This document shows, piece by piece, positions 24,001-36,341 of a stretch of DNA of 64,000 nucleotides. Position numbers and translations under genes: made by a program. The stretch spans positions 16,929,101 to 16,993,100 of the forward strand of contig JBBMOA010000004.1 of the NCBI GenBank assembly GCA_037954235.1, given 5' to 3'. The notes beneath the pieces were generated by a model, which was not told where the DNA came from, did no database searches, and saw only the letters and a program-made list of their open reading frames with translations. The first letter of the stretch is position 1, and each line of letters begins with the position of its first letter. This DNA is from Aulostomus chinensis (taxonomy: Eukaryota; Chordata; Actinopteri; Syngnathiformes; Aulostomidae).

Positions 24001-26944
24001 ACGAGAACTCTTCGTGTGTTTGCTTGCCTTCTTACTTCATTGTCACCATTATTGTATTGGCCTTTTGATGTGTTTGTCCCTGTAGCTATGGCTTGCTCAT
24101 CTTTGTCATGTCTTTCATGTCATCTTTGAATTGCTTTAATCAGCCTTAAACTTCATCTACATAAACAAAATAACAGGATGCCGCAAAAAACTAAAACTTA
24201 TGTAAAAATTAAAGATATTTGGCAGAGAAAGCTTAGAATCTTGTGTTTTGTCCCCTCTGTTGTCTTTGTAGGTGGGATGCAGGGTCCCCCACGTCCTCCC
24301 CCTGGTCCCCCTGGCCCTCCTGGACCTCCACCTCCTGGTCAGGTCCTGCCTCCTCCTCTCCCTGGTCCTCCAAATCGTGGTGACAGGCCTCCTCCCCCGG
24401 TCCTTTTCCCTGGTCAATTTGGTCAGCCACCAATGGGACCCCTACCCCCAGGTCCCCCTCCACCAGGTTATGGCCCTCCTCCTGGCCCCCCACCTCCCCA
24501 ACAGGGCCCCCCACCCCCAGGACCATTCCCTCCTCGTCCCCCAGGCCCTATTGGGCCCCCTATGGCTTTAGCTCCACCTCCTCACCTGCCAGGTCCCCCA
24601 CCAGGTGGACCGCCACCAGCTCCTCATGTGAATCCAGCCTTCTTCCCCCCACCTGGTAACAACAGCATGCCCCCAAATGACAGCAGGGGCCCCCCAGGAC
24701 CAAATGACCCTTACGGACGCCCGCCACCTTATGAGAGAGACTACGGTCCTGGAGGCCGGTGAGAAGAACTCTTAGTGTTGTCTAATACACTATCACACTA
24801 TCAGGATATACACTCTATTGCCAAAAGTATTGGGACACCCCTCGTTGAATTCAGGTGTTCCAATCACCTCCATGGCCAAAGGTGTATAAAATCAAGCATC
24901 TAGGCATACAGCCTGCTTCTACAAACATTTGTGAAAGAATGGGTTGCTTTTAGGAGCTCAGTGGGTTCAAGTATTGTACAGTTATAGGATGCCACCTGTC
25001 CAGTAGATTAATATTCCACAGTCAACTGTTTGTGGTATTATAACAAAGTGGAAGCAATTGGGAACAACAGCAAATCAGCCAGAAAGTGGTAGACCAAGTA
25101 AAATCTAAGAGTGGAGTCAGTGCATGCCGAGGCACACAGTATGCAGAAGTTGCCAAACTTTCTGCAGAGTCAATAGCCACAGACCTCTAAACTTTGTGTG
25201 GCCTTCAGATTAGCTCAAGAACAGTGCAGCAAGCTTCATGGAATGGTTTTCCGTGGCGGAACAGATGCATCTAAGTCTTGCATCACCAAGTGCAATGTAG
25301 AGCATCAGATGTAGAGGTGTAAACCATGCTATCACTGGACTCTACAGCATTGGAAATGTGTACTCTAGAGTGAAGAAACACACTTCTGTCTAGAAATCCA
25401 ACGGATGAGTCTGGGTTCAGCAGTTGCTAGGAGAATGGTACTTGCCTAACTGTATTGTAACAAGTGTAAAGTTCGGTGGGGTTGTTTTTCAGGGGTTGGG
25501 CTTGCCCCCCCTTACTTCCAGTGAAAGGAACTCTTATGTGTCATGGCTTGCTTCAAAGAAATTTTAGATAATTTCATGCTCCCAACTTTGTGAGAACAGT
25601 ATGGGGTTGGACCCTTTCTATTACAACTTGACTGCACACCATTGCACAAAGCAAGGTCCATAAAGACATGGATAAATGAGTGGGTGTGGAGGAACTTGAT
25701 TGGCCTGCACAGAGCCCTGACCTCAACCCAGTGGAACACCCTATAGCTGCAAAGAGTGTATCAACTCCGTATTAAACCCTGTGGATTGAGAAGTTCATTA
25801 AAGTTCATTTGCATGTTATAGCAGACTTCCTAATATCTTTGGCAATAAAGTGTATTTTGTGCCACTGTCGTATCTAAACATGAATGTATTATACACGTTC
25901 CCTCACTTAATTTGTGATGAGGTTTGTTTGTGCATTTATAGGGAGATGGAGTCATCACGGACCCCGCTGAGCGAAGCAGAATTTGAGGAGATCATGAACA
26001 GGAACAGAGCCATCTCCTCCAGCGCCATATCTCGAGCTGTGTCCGATGCCAGTGCAGGTAACACTCTTAACAGTTTCAGATACTATAGTTTAAATGCAGT
26101 ATGTGTTTGTGCAGACTAAAACTGGAACCCAATGTGAACAAAGCCTAATCCCGTGTTCTTTTTGTTTAGCTGACTATGGCAGTGCTATAGAGACCTTGGT
26201 GACTGCCATCAGTCTGATCAAGCAGTCCAAAGTATCAGCAGACGACCGTTGCAAGGTCCTCATAAGTTCTCTCCAAGACTGTCTGCATGGCATTGAGTCA
26301 AAAAGCTATGGCTCTGTCTCAAGGTAACAATTAAATATATTACTATTGGTAGTTATGTAGTTGTCGGTATACACATCTTTGATTGTGGGCTGTATTTAAT
26401 TAGACTAGCATTATTACTTGACAAACAGAATATCTCCTTGCAGTGTTTTGAATGAAAAAAAAAAAGCTTGGAAAGTTTTTGTTGATACTTAAAACCACAG
26501 TAACTATTTCAAATGTGAATTGTAAAATTATTTTTGTGATACTATTTATTACTTTCAATAGAGGTTTTTTCATTTTTCCCATTTTTGTAATATTCAAGTA
26601 TATTCTAATGTTGGGAAATCCTACAGTGCAGCATAGGCTTTGGTATATAGATGTTTTTTTTGGTTTTTTTTTAATTGGGAATTTGGCACTTAATTAGAAC
26701 ACCTTTTGTGATGTTAAGACCTGGTGCACAGTCTAACAAATCCTTTGACTCTGTTAGGCGAGAGCGTTCCAGGGAACGAGATCACAGCCGCTCAAGGGAA
26801 AAGAGCAGACGCCACAAGTCCCGCAGTCGGGACCGGCATGAAGACTATTATCGAGAACGCAGCCGGGAACGGGACCGCCATCGCGAGAGGGACCGGGACC
26901 GAGACCGTGAGAGAGAGAGGGAGAGAGAGTACCGACACCGCTAG
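18074..26944 (+). CDS. cpsf6: Cleavage and polyadenylation specificity factor 6 (CFIm 68/72 kDa)
   Basis: Coding exons: 18074-18133, 20479-20688, 20840-20943, 21638-21783, 22116-22292, optional 23362-23469, 24272-24758, 25942-26057, 26170-26323, 26758-26944 (TAG 26942-26944). Phases are continuous and give 546 aa, or 582 aa with the optional exon. The human forms are 551 and 588 aa. The start MADGVDHIDIYADV matches the family exactly. CPSF6 pairs with the UGUA-binding NUDT21 in cleavage factor Im and steers poly(A) site choice in the nucleus. Order of parts: acidic N-terminus, one RRM (RNP2 ALYIGNL; RNP1 SKGFALV) that binds NUDT21, a GRGRGRF Gly/Arg patch, a long Pro/Gly-rich region (exon 24272-24758), a conserved SEAEFEEIMNRNRAISSSA block, and a C-terminal RS-like domain of Arg-Asp/Arg-Glu/Arg-Ser pairs ending EYRHR. 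Identity is very secure. Confidence 0.97.
18134..20478 (+). other. cpsf6: cpsf6 intron 1
   Basis: The 2.3-kb first intron has CpG-rich patches near its 5' end. It also carries a two-copy 22-bp direct repeat around 19303-19346 (unit containing GGGTTATGCTCAGTAC), an (ATTT)n run near 20048-20073 and short (GT)n stretches near 20157-20188. No coding segment was recognised. Confidence 0.6.
23362..23469 (+). CDS. cpsf6: Probable alternative in-frame exon of cpsf6
   Basis: This 108-bp open segment has an acceptor (CCCCCCATTAG) and a donor (GCAGAG/GTGATA). It enters and leaves in the phases of the flanking exons (2 + 105 + 1 bases), so it inserts exactly 36 residues. The peptide contains RPDLIRHQDG and MNFNPFPPGGRNGSWHG. 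Mammalian CPSF6 has a 588-aa form with about 37 extra residues, so this is probably the exon that makes the CFIm72-type isoform. Codon use and lack of stops support it; the remembered human isoform sequence was not compared base by base. Confidence 0.75.
24809..25854 (+). mobile_element. Tc1/mariner-type transposon, internally deleted and decayed
   Basis: The element lies in a cpsf6 intron and is bounded by TA dinucleotides. Its ends are imperfect inverted repeats: left TACACTCTATTGCCAAAAGT, right ending TTGGCAATAAAGTGTA. The interior, read on the plus strand, keeps pieces of a Tc1-family transposase in shifting frames, including SPDLNPVEHP at 25713-25742, the stretch around the second/third acidic catalytic residue of the DDE triad. 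Several stops and frameshifts break the frame. Directly after this motif the sequence jumps to the 3' end (GCTGCAAAG onward), so roughly 200 bp of the usual element seem deleted. It cannot encode an active transposase. Confidence 0.88.
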
Positions 26945-29900
26945 ATGAGAGGAAAGGTGGGTACGCCCATGTTTTCCTGTCATAAGCTGTCTATGTCTAT
27001 TCAGTGCTTTATGTTTTCAAATTTGACTTAGCCAGATAAGCTTAAGCTCAGTTTGCCTGAACTACAGGCAAAAAGAAGAGAACACAACATCCTTCATTGG
27101 ACTTTTAGGTTCTTGCTAAACTCTTAGCACTAAAGAAGTCCTGCACATATTGGGTCAGATTTTATCTACAGAGGGTGAGCAGAAATCTACCATTACAAAT
27201 ATCAGGGAAAGTCTTGCACCTTATAAAAATCACGAGGAGGAGGATATGGAGAGACGATGTTTGCAAAAAGCAGTCATTCCAGGTAAGTGTAAGGTAAGTG
27301 CTTTCAAATTTAAACATTATTATTGTGTGTTGTCTTTCAGAAAAATGCATTATCCTCTGCTGTTTAGCTCATATGGTCTTGTTATATTTGAATTTTGGTT
27401 TGGCTTGTTAAAAACAATTCACCCAAAATCTGAAAATAGACTTGACAGTTACTAGAAATTTGACTTTGTGGACACTGTTTATTTTTGGTCTACATGCTTT
27501 TGTTGCTGGTGAATTACAAAATTTATCACCCATTTTATTGTGTATTTCTTATTACAGTGTCAAGTAAAATCTGTAATAGAAAATTATGCAAGGAAAGAAA
27601 GCAGCTCACGTTATGCTTCTACTTTTCGGCTGCGATGGGTGCAGTTTTGCAGAATTTAAGTCGGCAAAATTAACTGACAAAGTCTCCTTATTTTTTAATT
27701 TTGTCAAACAAATACCTAAATTTTGGATTTTGCCAGCAGCTTCGGCCAGTAGACCAGAAATCTTCAACGGAATGTATGAAACCTCTTAAGACATGGAGTT
27801 CTGCTTAGTAGGTTGTGCTTGTAACAATAATGGTGCTTGAAATAATAATGGTGAAGTAAGTGATTTCCGCCAGAATGACTTGATTCAGTTTTCTAGTAGT
27901 TGGCACAGATTAACCATTTTGTTGCAATGCGTGGTATTTTTTTTGTTTGTTTTTTCTAATTGGGTTTTATTGTGAGAACATATATTGCGCTAACGCAATG
28001 TTGTATACACTCTCCGATTCCGATTTATGAGTGGAAAATATATAAATGTCTTGTTACATGGTGATAATTTATTAATCAAACAGTGCTTCTACAATATTTG
28101 ACAATGTCATTGCTCTATACTTGCATGTCAGTAATATTGCCTGACATTATATTTGATGTAACATCAAATCTTTATGGCAGAATTCAAAACACTTTGCAGT
28201 CATTGCACCACAAGCACTGTGGTGAAACGTAAAAATTGTCATGTTCTGTCTGATAAATTGTCGCAAAGTTTAGATGAATAAGGCCCTCTTCGCCCAGATA
28301 GCTTTTTTAGCATTGAACTGATAATGTTTGTAATTTTTTGAAATTCAAACTTGCTAAACATTGAAGATGAACCATAATTGTCAGTTTTTTACGAGTGGGT
28401 TACTGCCTGCGCCCAGTAAACCTACATGGAAACACGGATAGAGTGCCAGTGCCTCAGAATGTCAGTGCAGCCAATCCATGTTATAGTAACTGTTAAACGA
28501 GGGCGCCTTTGATACCTATGGGAATTTAATATTTTTTGTTTTTAATGTCCACTATGTGTATGCATAGCTTTTAAGTGATGAGTCATAACGTCAGGTTGGT
28601 TATGATGTAGGTGCTACATTATCAGTTGTAAATAATTTTAGTACTCTAGATTACATCTCTGAGACTTGCTGTTATTTAGCATAGGTTCTCAGTATTAGGG
28701 TTTCATAAGTGACTTTGTAAACTTTTTTCAGAGGCTGCTCTCTGATATCGCGTCACTTGCAGGTTGACCAGTATAACTTGTGAGGTATTGAGATTGCAGT
28801 TGAAATATCAGTAACTGTGTGCCGTTCTGTCCATTACTGCTAAACTAACAAGTAATGTATAAACTACTGTACTTCAGTAGAGCAGACCACCTGTAGTTTA
28901 TGTAGTTGTGCATAATCACATTTGCATTTTCCATTTTTTAATGATGTTTCATGCATACAGTACACTGAGTTTTTTATCACTTCAACTCAGTGTCTTGATG
29001 CAGTTTAGCACATAGAGGAGGAAAAAAATATCTGTATAATGTAAATAATGTATATACTGTATGCACTCTTTCATAAGTGTCCTAATTTCTCACAAAGTCC
29101 TTTTTATGCAGTCTTACTGAGGGATTTTACCTGGGGTGTTGTACTGGTGTATGGAGTTACACAACTCTGAAGCCATGTCCATGCTAAAAGAATGTTAAGA
29201 AGTAGCTAAGTGCTCATGTGACATGAGTAGTGTAGATTTATGCTAATCGCTAGCTGTCTGTGTTAGCTTGGCCTTTATTCATTAAAGACCTTGTGTCCAC
29301 TGGGAACCTCTTTACTCTAGATTGTTGCATTTTTTAAAAATCTGAGGTGTATGTAACATTTGAGGTTTTCAGGCTGATTGAAGCGTAGCAAGTCTAGTTT
29401 GACAATTCTAGCTTCTTGTCAGTGGTAACATGAATAGGCCAATCAATGCAATCCAAACCACTGATTTAGATTAACCAGTGTAAAGTAATTCAAGTTTTGT
29501 TTTTGTTTTTTTGTTGTTGTTGTTTTTTAATCACTGACACGAGCTCCCCAGCGGATACAAGGCCTAACACATTCTGATACGATGCAGATTGAGTATATAT
29601 CTTTTTTTATATTTAAAAAAAATGTTTGTTGCGGTATGAATGAAAATACAAAGTAGCAGGCAGGAATGTTTATCTGTTAAGGCCAAATGTGTCCCATTTT
29701 TCCATATGACCATGCCCTAAAGCAGTCTGACATCAAAGAGAATGTCAATGAGCGAAACCATGGAGAATTGATTGCCAAACATACTGTTTTTATTCATGCA
29801 GCTGTGGGAAAGTGGTGTTTTCTCTAGGCAAATTAATGCAGTCGCCTCAGTCTGTTGTAGGTGTACTGGTGACAAATCCTTTTGTTCTTTTCAACAGCAT

Positions 29901-32900
29901 ATCTTTGCTCCTGTCAAACCATGGTCAAACTGGGTCTCCGATAAAGGTCAATAATAAGCATGTGTTGTTGTTTGATTTACAGGCAAAATAATTAACGTAC
30001 GCGCATGGTAGAAGTTCAGAGTATACCATAGAATTAAAAAAGATACAAATACCACCCGTCCAAAGCAATTTAAGATAATGTACTTGGGTGAGTACTTTTC
30101 AGTTCCTTGTATCAGTGGGTGCACCTGAAATGGTGTCCATTTTCTACCCCCTCCTATGTCCGAAAGAAATTTGGCACACTAGTTTGAAGGAATTGTTAGT
30201 AGTAATGACAGTAGATAACAAACAACGCACACAACAACAAGCCGGCAATATATGTGTATTTATCAGTAAATATCACACTATAGGCTTGTTTGTTTGTGGT
30301 TTTAATGGACCCTTTGACACTGGTTTGACCCTGACTTGTTGAATTTTGCATGCTGTATTGGCTGACACCCCATAACACTGTTTTTAAATGATTATTACCA
30401 TTATTATTATTATGGTGTATATGTAATTTGGCAAAAAAAAAAATGATTTGTGGATGTAATCTGCCTGTTGACAAAAGTTCAGTCGTGTCCGTTCCCACTT
30501 GTGTTGGATCTCATTTGAAAAATAATATGATGAGAATCACAAAAGTTTGACAACTGTATTGTACAAAATGTTTTGTTAAATACATTATTTGTCTGCAGCC
30601 ATGCACCATGTAAAAGAGAAAAAGGAAACCCATCATAACAAAGTTTCAAAAATGCTTTTGAGTCACATTGAGCCAAGTAGAATCACCTGTACTCACTTTC
30701 TGGTGTATAATCTAGTTAACTAATTGGTATTGCTTCCCCTATAAGGAAAACCCTTATCAAAGATATACAAGAACCCCCCCCCCCCCCCCCCCCTGTAAAT
30801 TATGCTGAAACAATTCTTGTGAGGGTAGTTTTAATTGGAATAGGAACTTGATTGGTTCAGGGGACCATTGTTGTCAGTTTAAGGTATTGGTGTGTATGGT
30901 TGTGATGAAGCGTTGACTTTCCAGTTAATTGTACTTTGCATGAAGGACTTCCAGTGATGAGTAAAAACCATTGCTGGCTTGTGGCTTTACCTAGACTGTT
31001 ACAGGGTGTATGTACAGTATTGTTGGCATAACTATTTCTGTGTTTTTTGTCAAAATATGTGGGGTTTTGGCAAACCTAACACATGGTGATTGTGGGAAAG
31101 TGTCAACTGATGTACCGGTCAGATGTGTGCCTTTCTATTTGTAGGTGTGCAGCGCTTTTTGTCCTTTGTGTCTTTCACTCCTACGTGCTAAAATCCCTTG
31201 AGACGATGTTTCAGTGCTGTTGTGTACCACATGCATATCATTACCAATTGCTTCGAAGGAGAGAAAAAGATGGTTTGACTGAAAATTCTGATCATAAAAG
31301 ATCAGTTTCCTATGGTTGCTAGAAATCAATACAGAAAAAAGTATTAAAATAGAGTTTTCAAGGAATGAAAATACAACTACACAGAAAAATAAACAGTGTA
31401 TACTCACCGGAAGTAGTTTTTCAGAGAATCACATATAAGTTGAGGGCACTCGTAACAGCGTGTACGTCCACCAAGGCGAGGTCAGCCAATTTTCCATCCA
31501 GCCATTAGAATGCTGCAATGTTAATATTATGCAATGATATCAGATCTGCACCAAAATGCAGTATGCATTTTGTTTTGGATAATGCCAGTACAATTCAAAC
31601 ACCGCTATCAAAATTACTACTATTGCAAAGGGATTGGCTATCATCTCCCACTTAAGTGTTGGTGGGTGTAAATAAAAACCAAACCATTTTTGATTTTTGC
31701 AAAAGGTATGAAAGATATAGATTGGATGTGATGAGTTATTTCACAGGTTGAGCAGCAGCCCCAGAATAAAGAACCACAGAGATGTAGGCCGAGCATCATC
31801 ATGGCTTCCCTCTTAAATCAGTGCTGGAATATTTTCAAAAATAAAGTTCACAAGATAATCTTATCAAACTTAATTGAGTTTTATGTGTAAAATTATTTGT
31901 TAGAAGTACAAAGCGAGCACAATGCTCTGACCTACACCGCAGAAGCACGAGTACATAACAACAACTAGCTTTAATGCTTAAAACACTCAACCTTTGTTTT
32001 ACCGCTTGTTGACAACCCTTCCTTTTAAGACGCTTGAATGCTGAACTTCATGAGTGGCATTAAGTGACACTTTACACTGCAGAACAAAAAGTTAAAAAAA
32101 AACTTAAGTGTTGGTGTTAATCACAGACCTTATTTAAGAGAATTGACTATAAACCAATTCAAGTTGGGACAAAAGAACACAGTGCTAAACAAAGCTTACC
32201 TATTTTCAGTTTACAAGAGTCCATTCTAAATAAGACCTACAAAGATTTTGAATGTAGGCTACTTCTATATTTGCTAGCGACAAGTGCCGGTTCTGCTGGT
32301 TTGTTGAAAATGAAACTGGTTGTAACTGAAAGACCGGTTTTGATCGTGAACAACCTTAGCTTTGTTGGTTGCTGTTAAAACATGATACAGTATGTAATGT
32401 TTTCAGCCGTAATGTGAATTTTCCACCCCTAAAGAGTATGTGAATTTGTGCAAACCCTGAAAATACCCGGTTTTTAGACTTTTGGTGGTCTTCTCTGTAA
32501 AAACGTCTGTAGACCTCAGTAGAAGAATGTTCACAACATGCATCCAGAAAGCACTTTCAAACCCATGTCGCTGCAACATTAGAGACTGTAGACTCACCTG
32601 ACTATTGGTGTATTTTTTTTGTTGTGTGTGTGTGTGTGTGTATCTACATATACAGATAGATTTGCTGTCCAAGTTTGCATGACATGTTTCTGTGTCTGTG
32701 CCAGGGTTGAGGGCAATGCACAATCCAAAGAACTTTCGAAGAGAGAATGTTAATTTGATTTAAGTCTTTTGACTTTGTGGATTTTTCCTGATCATACAAC
32801 TCCCATCACCACAGCTTAATACAATTTAGATGACCTTTGTACTTATATTCTAGGGATTGTGACTTGACCCCCCCCAGCCCTGGCGTGACCATTTATATGT

Positions 32901-33356
32901 AGTGTTAGAAGTGTAATGGTGAGGGGGAGGGAGTTTTAAACTGTTGCGCTGCCTCGAAACCAAACTGCACCCTTCATTTTGACACCTTTCAGCTTACAAG
33001 GCTCAAGAACGGATGGAAGGAAAAGGAGGAGGGACTTCAGTGCGCCACCACCTTCCCCGCCCTGCATGACTGGATAGGATTTACAACCACAGCCACCACT
33101 TATTCCTCCACCCCTCCATCTCTCTTCTCCTTCTCCACCCATCCTCTTTTCTTGTCTTTTCATCTTGTCTGCCTGAGTAAGCGCAGTGGATGGAAGACCC
33201 TGAACCTGTGTAAGGCTATGTTATCCAAACATCTATACTCATGGTAACTAAAGACGAAAGAGAAAAAAAAAACAACTTTCCAAACAGCTCTTTTATTTTT
33301 ATGGTGTTTTATTTGACATGAAAATGAGTATGTATGATGCTTTTCTGCACAGAAAC

Positions 33357-33362
33357 AATAAA
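33357..33362 (+). terminator. cpsf6: Polyadenylation signal AATAAA (cpsf6, proximal of pair)
   Basis: This is a canonical hexamer in the sequence context ACAATAAAATGG. It precedes a second signal by about 240 bp. T/G-rich runs (TTTTTTTTTGTTTTTTTTTTG) follow 50-70 bases downstream. Confidence 0.5.
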
Positions 33363-33598
33363 ATGGCCTGCACTACCCCTTTATAGAAGACACAAACATT
33401 GCGCCTGTTTTTTTTTTGTTTTTTTTTTTGTTTCTTGGCTCGCTGTACAGTGTACACTCAGTTTAGAGAGCAGTTTTTATAGGGTACATGTTTGATGTTT
33501 TCTCCCCGCCCCCTCCCTCTCATTCTCATTTATTCTTTTCATGGTTAGTATGTTTGTAAATGTCTCTGCTTTTGATTAAAAACGAAAGATGGTGTTGT

Positions 33599-33604
33599 AA
33601 TAAA
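33599..33604 (+). terminator. cpsf6: Polyadenylation signal AATAAA (cpsf6, distal)
   Basis: This AATAAA is the last clear one before the AT-rich gap leading to yeats4, and a short T-rich element follows it. It is the likely end of the longest cpsf6 transcript. Confidence 0.5.
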
Positions 33605-33625
33605 ATGTTTACCGAGGTACACTCT

Positions 33626-36340
33626 GCATTTTGTGAATTCCTCCACGCTTGATTCATTTATATTAAATGTATATTTTGAACCTGCAAAAATGTTAAATAG
33701 AATGAATTTATCTTTTTGGATGTTTTTTTTAGCTTTATTAGTAAGTGGCTAATGCCTTAGAAATTAGATTTCTTTTTATACAGAATTTGTAGCTTTTTTC
33801 TGCTCCATTTCCTCAAATGGATGCAGTCGTTTACAAGGTAAGACAGAAGTTGAATGTAACATCTGGCAATGTGCTCTGACTTCGTGGATGAGAAGAGTTA
33901 TACCGGAAGCTAATTGAAAGTGAATCATTTTGGGCAGCACATGGTAAAACCAAAAAACAATCTATGCCTTGTTTTTTGATGTGTCTGTTTACACAGAATA
34001 GCCACCACTAAGAACACCTCCAAACCAAATTGTATAACATCATCATGTGGTTTATGTGAAATGCATTATTCCCTAGAGCAATAAGTCATGTAAACTTCCA
34101 AATATCTTCCGAATTCCATTTGTTGCTAATTTGTAAACTGCAGTACATGTAAATATTTTTCCTCCCATGTTCCACACAAACATGTTTTTGTGTTCAATTT
34201 TACCCTGTATGTCACACCACAGATGAACACGTTTTTGAAAGTAAAATTGTTACTATGTTGCATGACCAGAATGTCTTACACCACTCATCATGTCACATTT
34301 TTGTCAGATACACTGGTTGTCAATACTCTGGGATTCACAACCTAAAATTTACTTTGACAGGTACAGAAAATGTTTTTTTTTTATTGTCAGCACCCTTTTC
34401 AATCATCAAGATGTAATTAATGACATAATGATCAAATTTGATGTATGTAAGGCTAAAACACATAATCAACCAGTCCACTTTTGTTTGTCCACATCACACT
34501 TCCCTGTTTTGTTTGATTTTCATACTCTATGTTCAAAAGAATTGTGCTGAAAAAGAATTAAGCTTTGATGTCAAGTCAAACCACCTAGACTATAGCTGAG
34601 CTATAAAAGGTATGTGTGTGAATTGGATCTGCTACATCTGGGCTTTTGCCAAATTTTCACAATACAATAACACTCATTGCAGTATGTATAGAATATGTTC
34701 TCAAAATGCTGTCTCAAATATGATTTGTTTTTTGCAAATGGCTTGCAATCGAGATGTATATGGAAGTGTTAAGTGAGTTTGTTAAAAAGCCTACAGAAAG
34801 AACAATTACACTGTGAACCAGGTAGTTGCAGGCCCCGGACTGTTATTGTGATAATATTAATGCGTAATATCTCAAAAACAACAAAAATTAAGCTATAATT
34901 CAGTTCATCATTTACTGGTATGTTGTGACACCCCTAGTAGAAACTACAGAAATTCACTGATGATTATCTTTGGTATGTAGCTCTGGATGAAGTGTAACAG
35001 TCCCAACAGTTTAAAAAAAACAAAAACAAATCTGAAGCTCTGGATCTGTTTTTTCCCCTGACAGTGTATTAGAGATTAGTGTTGTATGTTAAAAAAAAAA
35101 AAAATGTATTGAGAGGCTTTTCAAAATCGTGGCACGTTACACAAGTGCTTAATTCCTTGCATCTCTTGAAGTTATTCACATTTCTCCATCAAACATTAGA
35201 AACATAGATCTATATAAAAATAAGGGTTTTTCAAGGCTTTCAGGTATAACTTGATGTCATATTTGTGTCATGTTGCAGTTCTGACTTTACTCCACAGTGC
35301 TGAAGGTAAGTGTTTGTAGGTCTTCGTGCACCGCAGAAGAAAACTGTCCAGTCCGGAAGAGGTCTTTGACTATTCACATTAGCAGATGGAATAGTCAGTA
35401 TTTTTGCATTTCCAGTGGTAGTATTTTATTAATTGGAAATAGTGAAATTCATCTTAAGTTTTATAATGGAAATAACCTTGAACCTTGATATGGTTGCAGT
35501 TTAAGGGGTAAAAAAATTCTGTTTGTAATTCATCAACAGTTATATTAACAACTAGCGTAAAACATTTCTCCTATGACTTGAGATAAATAATTGTAAGACA
35601 CTACAGTGAGGTAATCTTATGTACCAATATTTTGTAGGTTTTGTACTCGGGCACAGTCAAAATAAAAAATTTATAAATTCAGTTTGGTTTTGTTTTTTGG
35701 TTTGCTTTTTCTTAATTTTTTTATATATCTAATTGGTCTAAATAGAAGAGAGCTTGCATGGATCAACCCAAATCTTTTGTTAGTAAATGAGTGGGTCTGG
35801 GGCAATCCCTTTCATTTAAAAATTGCTAATTTTGACAACTGACATCCGCAACCTGTAGAACGGACAAATAAAATTCAATGAACACATATTTATGGTAAAT
35901 GACAGAATTAAAAGAAATTGACTGTTAATTCAACAAGGACAAAAGTCTGAACTGAATTTAGTGGGTTACATAGTAATCGTGTAACCTCAAGTTATATCAA
36001 AATGGCGAGTCCGCCGACTGCAGATAATACAGTCCACCAAAGTCACCAGGTGCTTTGATGCTTTCTGGTAGTAAGAGACATCTTTCATGGCCAAGACCAT
36101 TTTATAGAAGCGGTGAGACGATATTACATTTGTTCGGAACTGCTGTTTGGAGTAGAGGTTTGGTACATACCGGACACTGAAGCACGTTACACTTCCGGTG
36201 CTGCTTTGGCTGGCGGTTTGAACGCATCTCCCCGCGGTCAACACAAAGCTATCAAATGAGTAAATGGAAGAATTATTTGATGAGGGAACGCTACGTGGAA
36301 CCATAAGAACGTTCTAGAACCCTCTGTATTCTTTCTGTAC
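33626..36340. other. Intergenic region cpsf6-yeats4
   Basis: This is AT-rich sequence with poly-A/T runs and no recognisable gene. From about 36170 to 36341, CpG-containing sequence (CTTCCGG, CCCCGCGG) probably forms the yeats4 promoter. A 105-codon minus-strand frame at 35987-36304 was judged to be chance. Confidence 0.55.
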
Positions 36341-36341
36341 T
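36170..36341 (+). promoter_or_regulatory. yeats4: yeats4 promoter / 5' UTR region
   Basis: The segment just upstream of the yeats4 ATG contains an ETS-type CTTCCGG core and a CCGCGG patch in otherwise AT-rich surroundings. No TATA box is evident. It fits a TATA-less housekeeping promoter, but the start site is not determined. Confidence 0.4.

Larger units (their letters stand above)
26945..33625 (+). other. cpsf6: cpsf6 long 3' untranslated region
   Basis: About 6.7 kb of AT-rich, non-coding sequence follow the cpsf6 stop and end at two canonical poly(A) signals. No other gene or promoter was recognised, so I read it as an extended 3' UTR, though the middle is not proven to be transcribed. 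Splice-like sites near the start (donor 26957, acceptor 27171, donor 27293) suggest optional 3' UTR splicing. A run of 20 C lies at 30774-30793. A decayed dispersed repeat is possible at about 31500-31620 (GATCTGCACCAAAATGCA). Confidence 0.55.

Noticed and set aside
24233..24571. Long open frames opposite or offset to the cpsf6 proline-rich exon
   Set aside because: They are shadows of GC-rich, stop-poor coding DNA; the conserved protein is in the other frame.
26675..26983. Offset and antisense frames over the cpsf6 RS-like exon
   Set aside because: The Arg-Ser/Arg-Asp/Arg-Glu frame ending EYRHR is the known CPSF6 C-terminus; others are shadows.
30774..30793. Run of 20 C in the cpsf6 3' region as a regulatory motif
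   Set aside because: Homopolymer runs also occur at 11640-11653 (G) and 41994-42006 (G) in this window; nothing sets this one apart.
35987..36304. 105-codon minus-strand frame just upstream of yeats4 (possible divergent gene)
   Set aside because: No recognised family, no clear splice sites or poly(A) context, and it overlaps the likely yeats4 promoter. Chance is the simpler reading.
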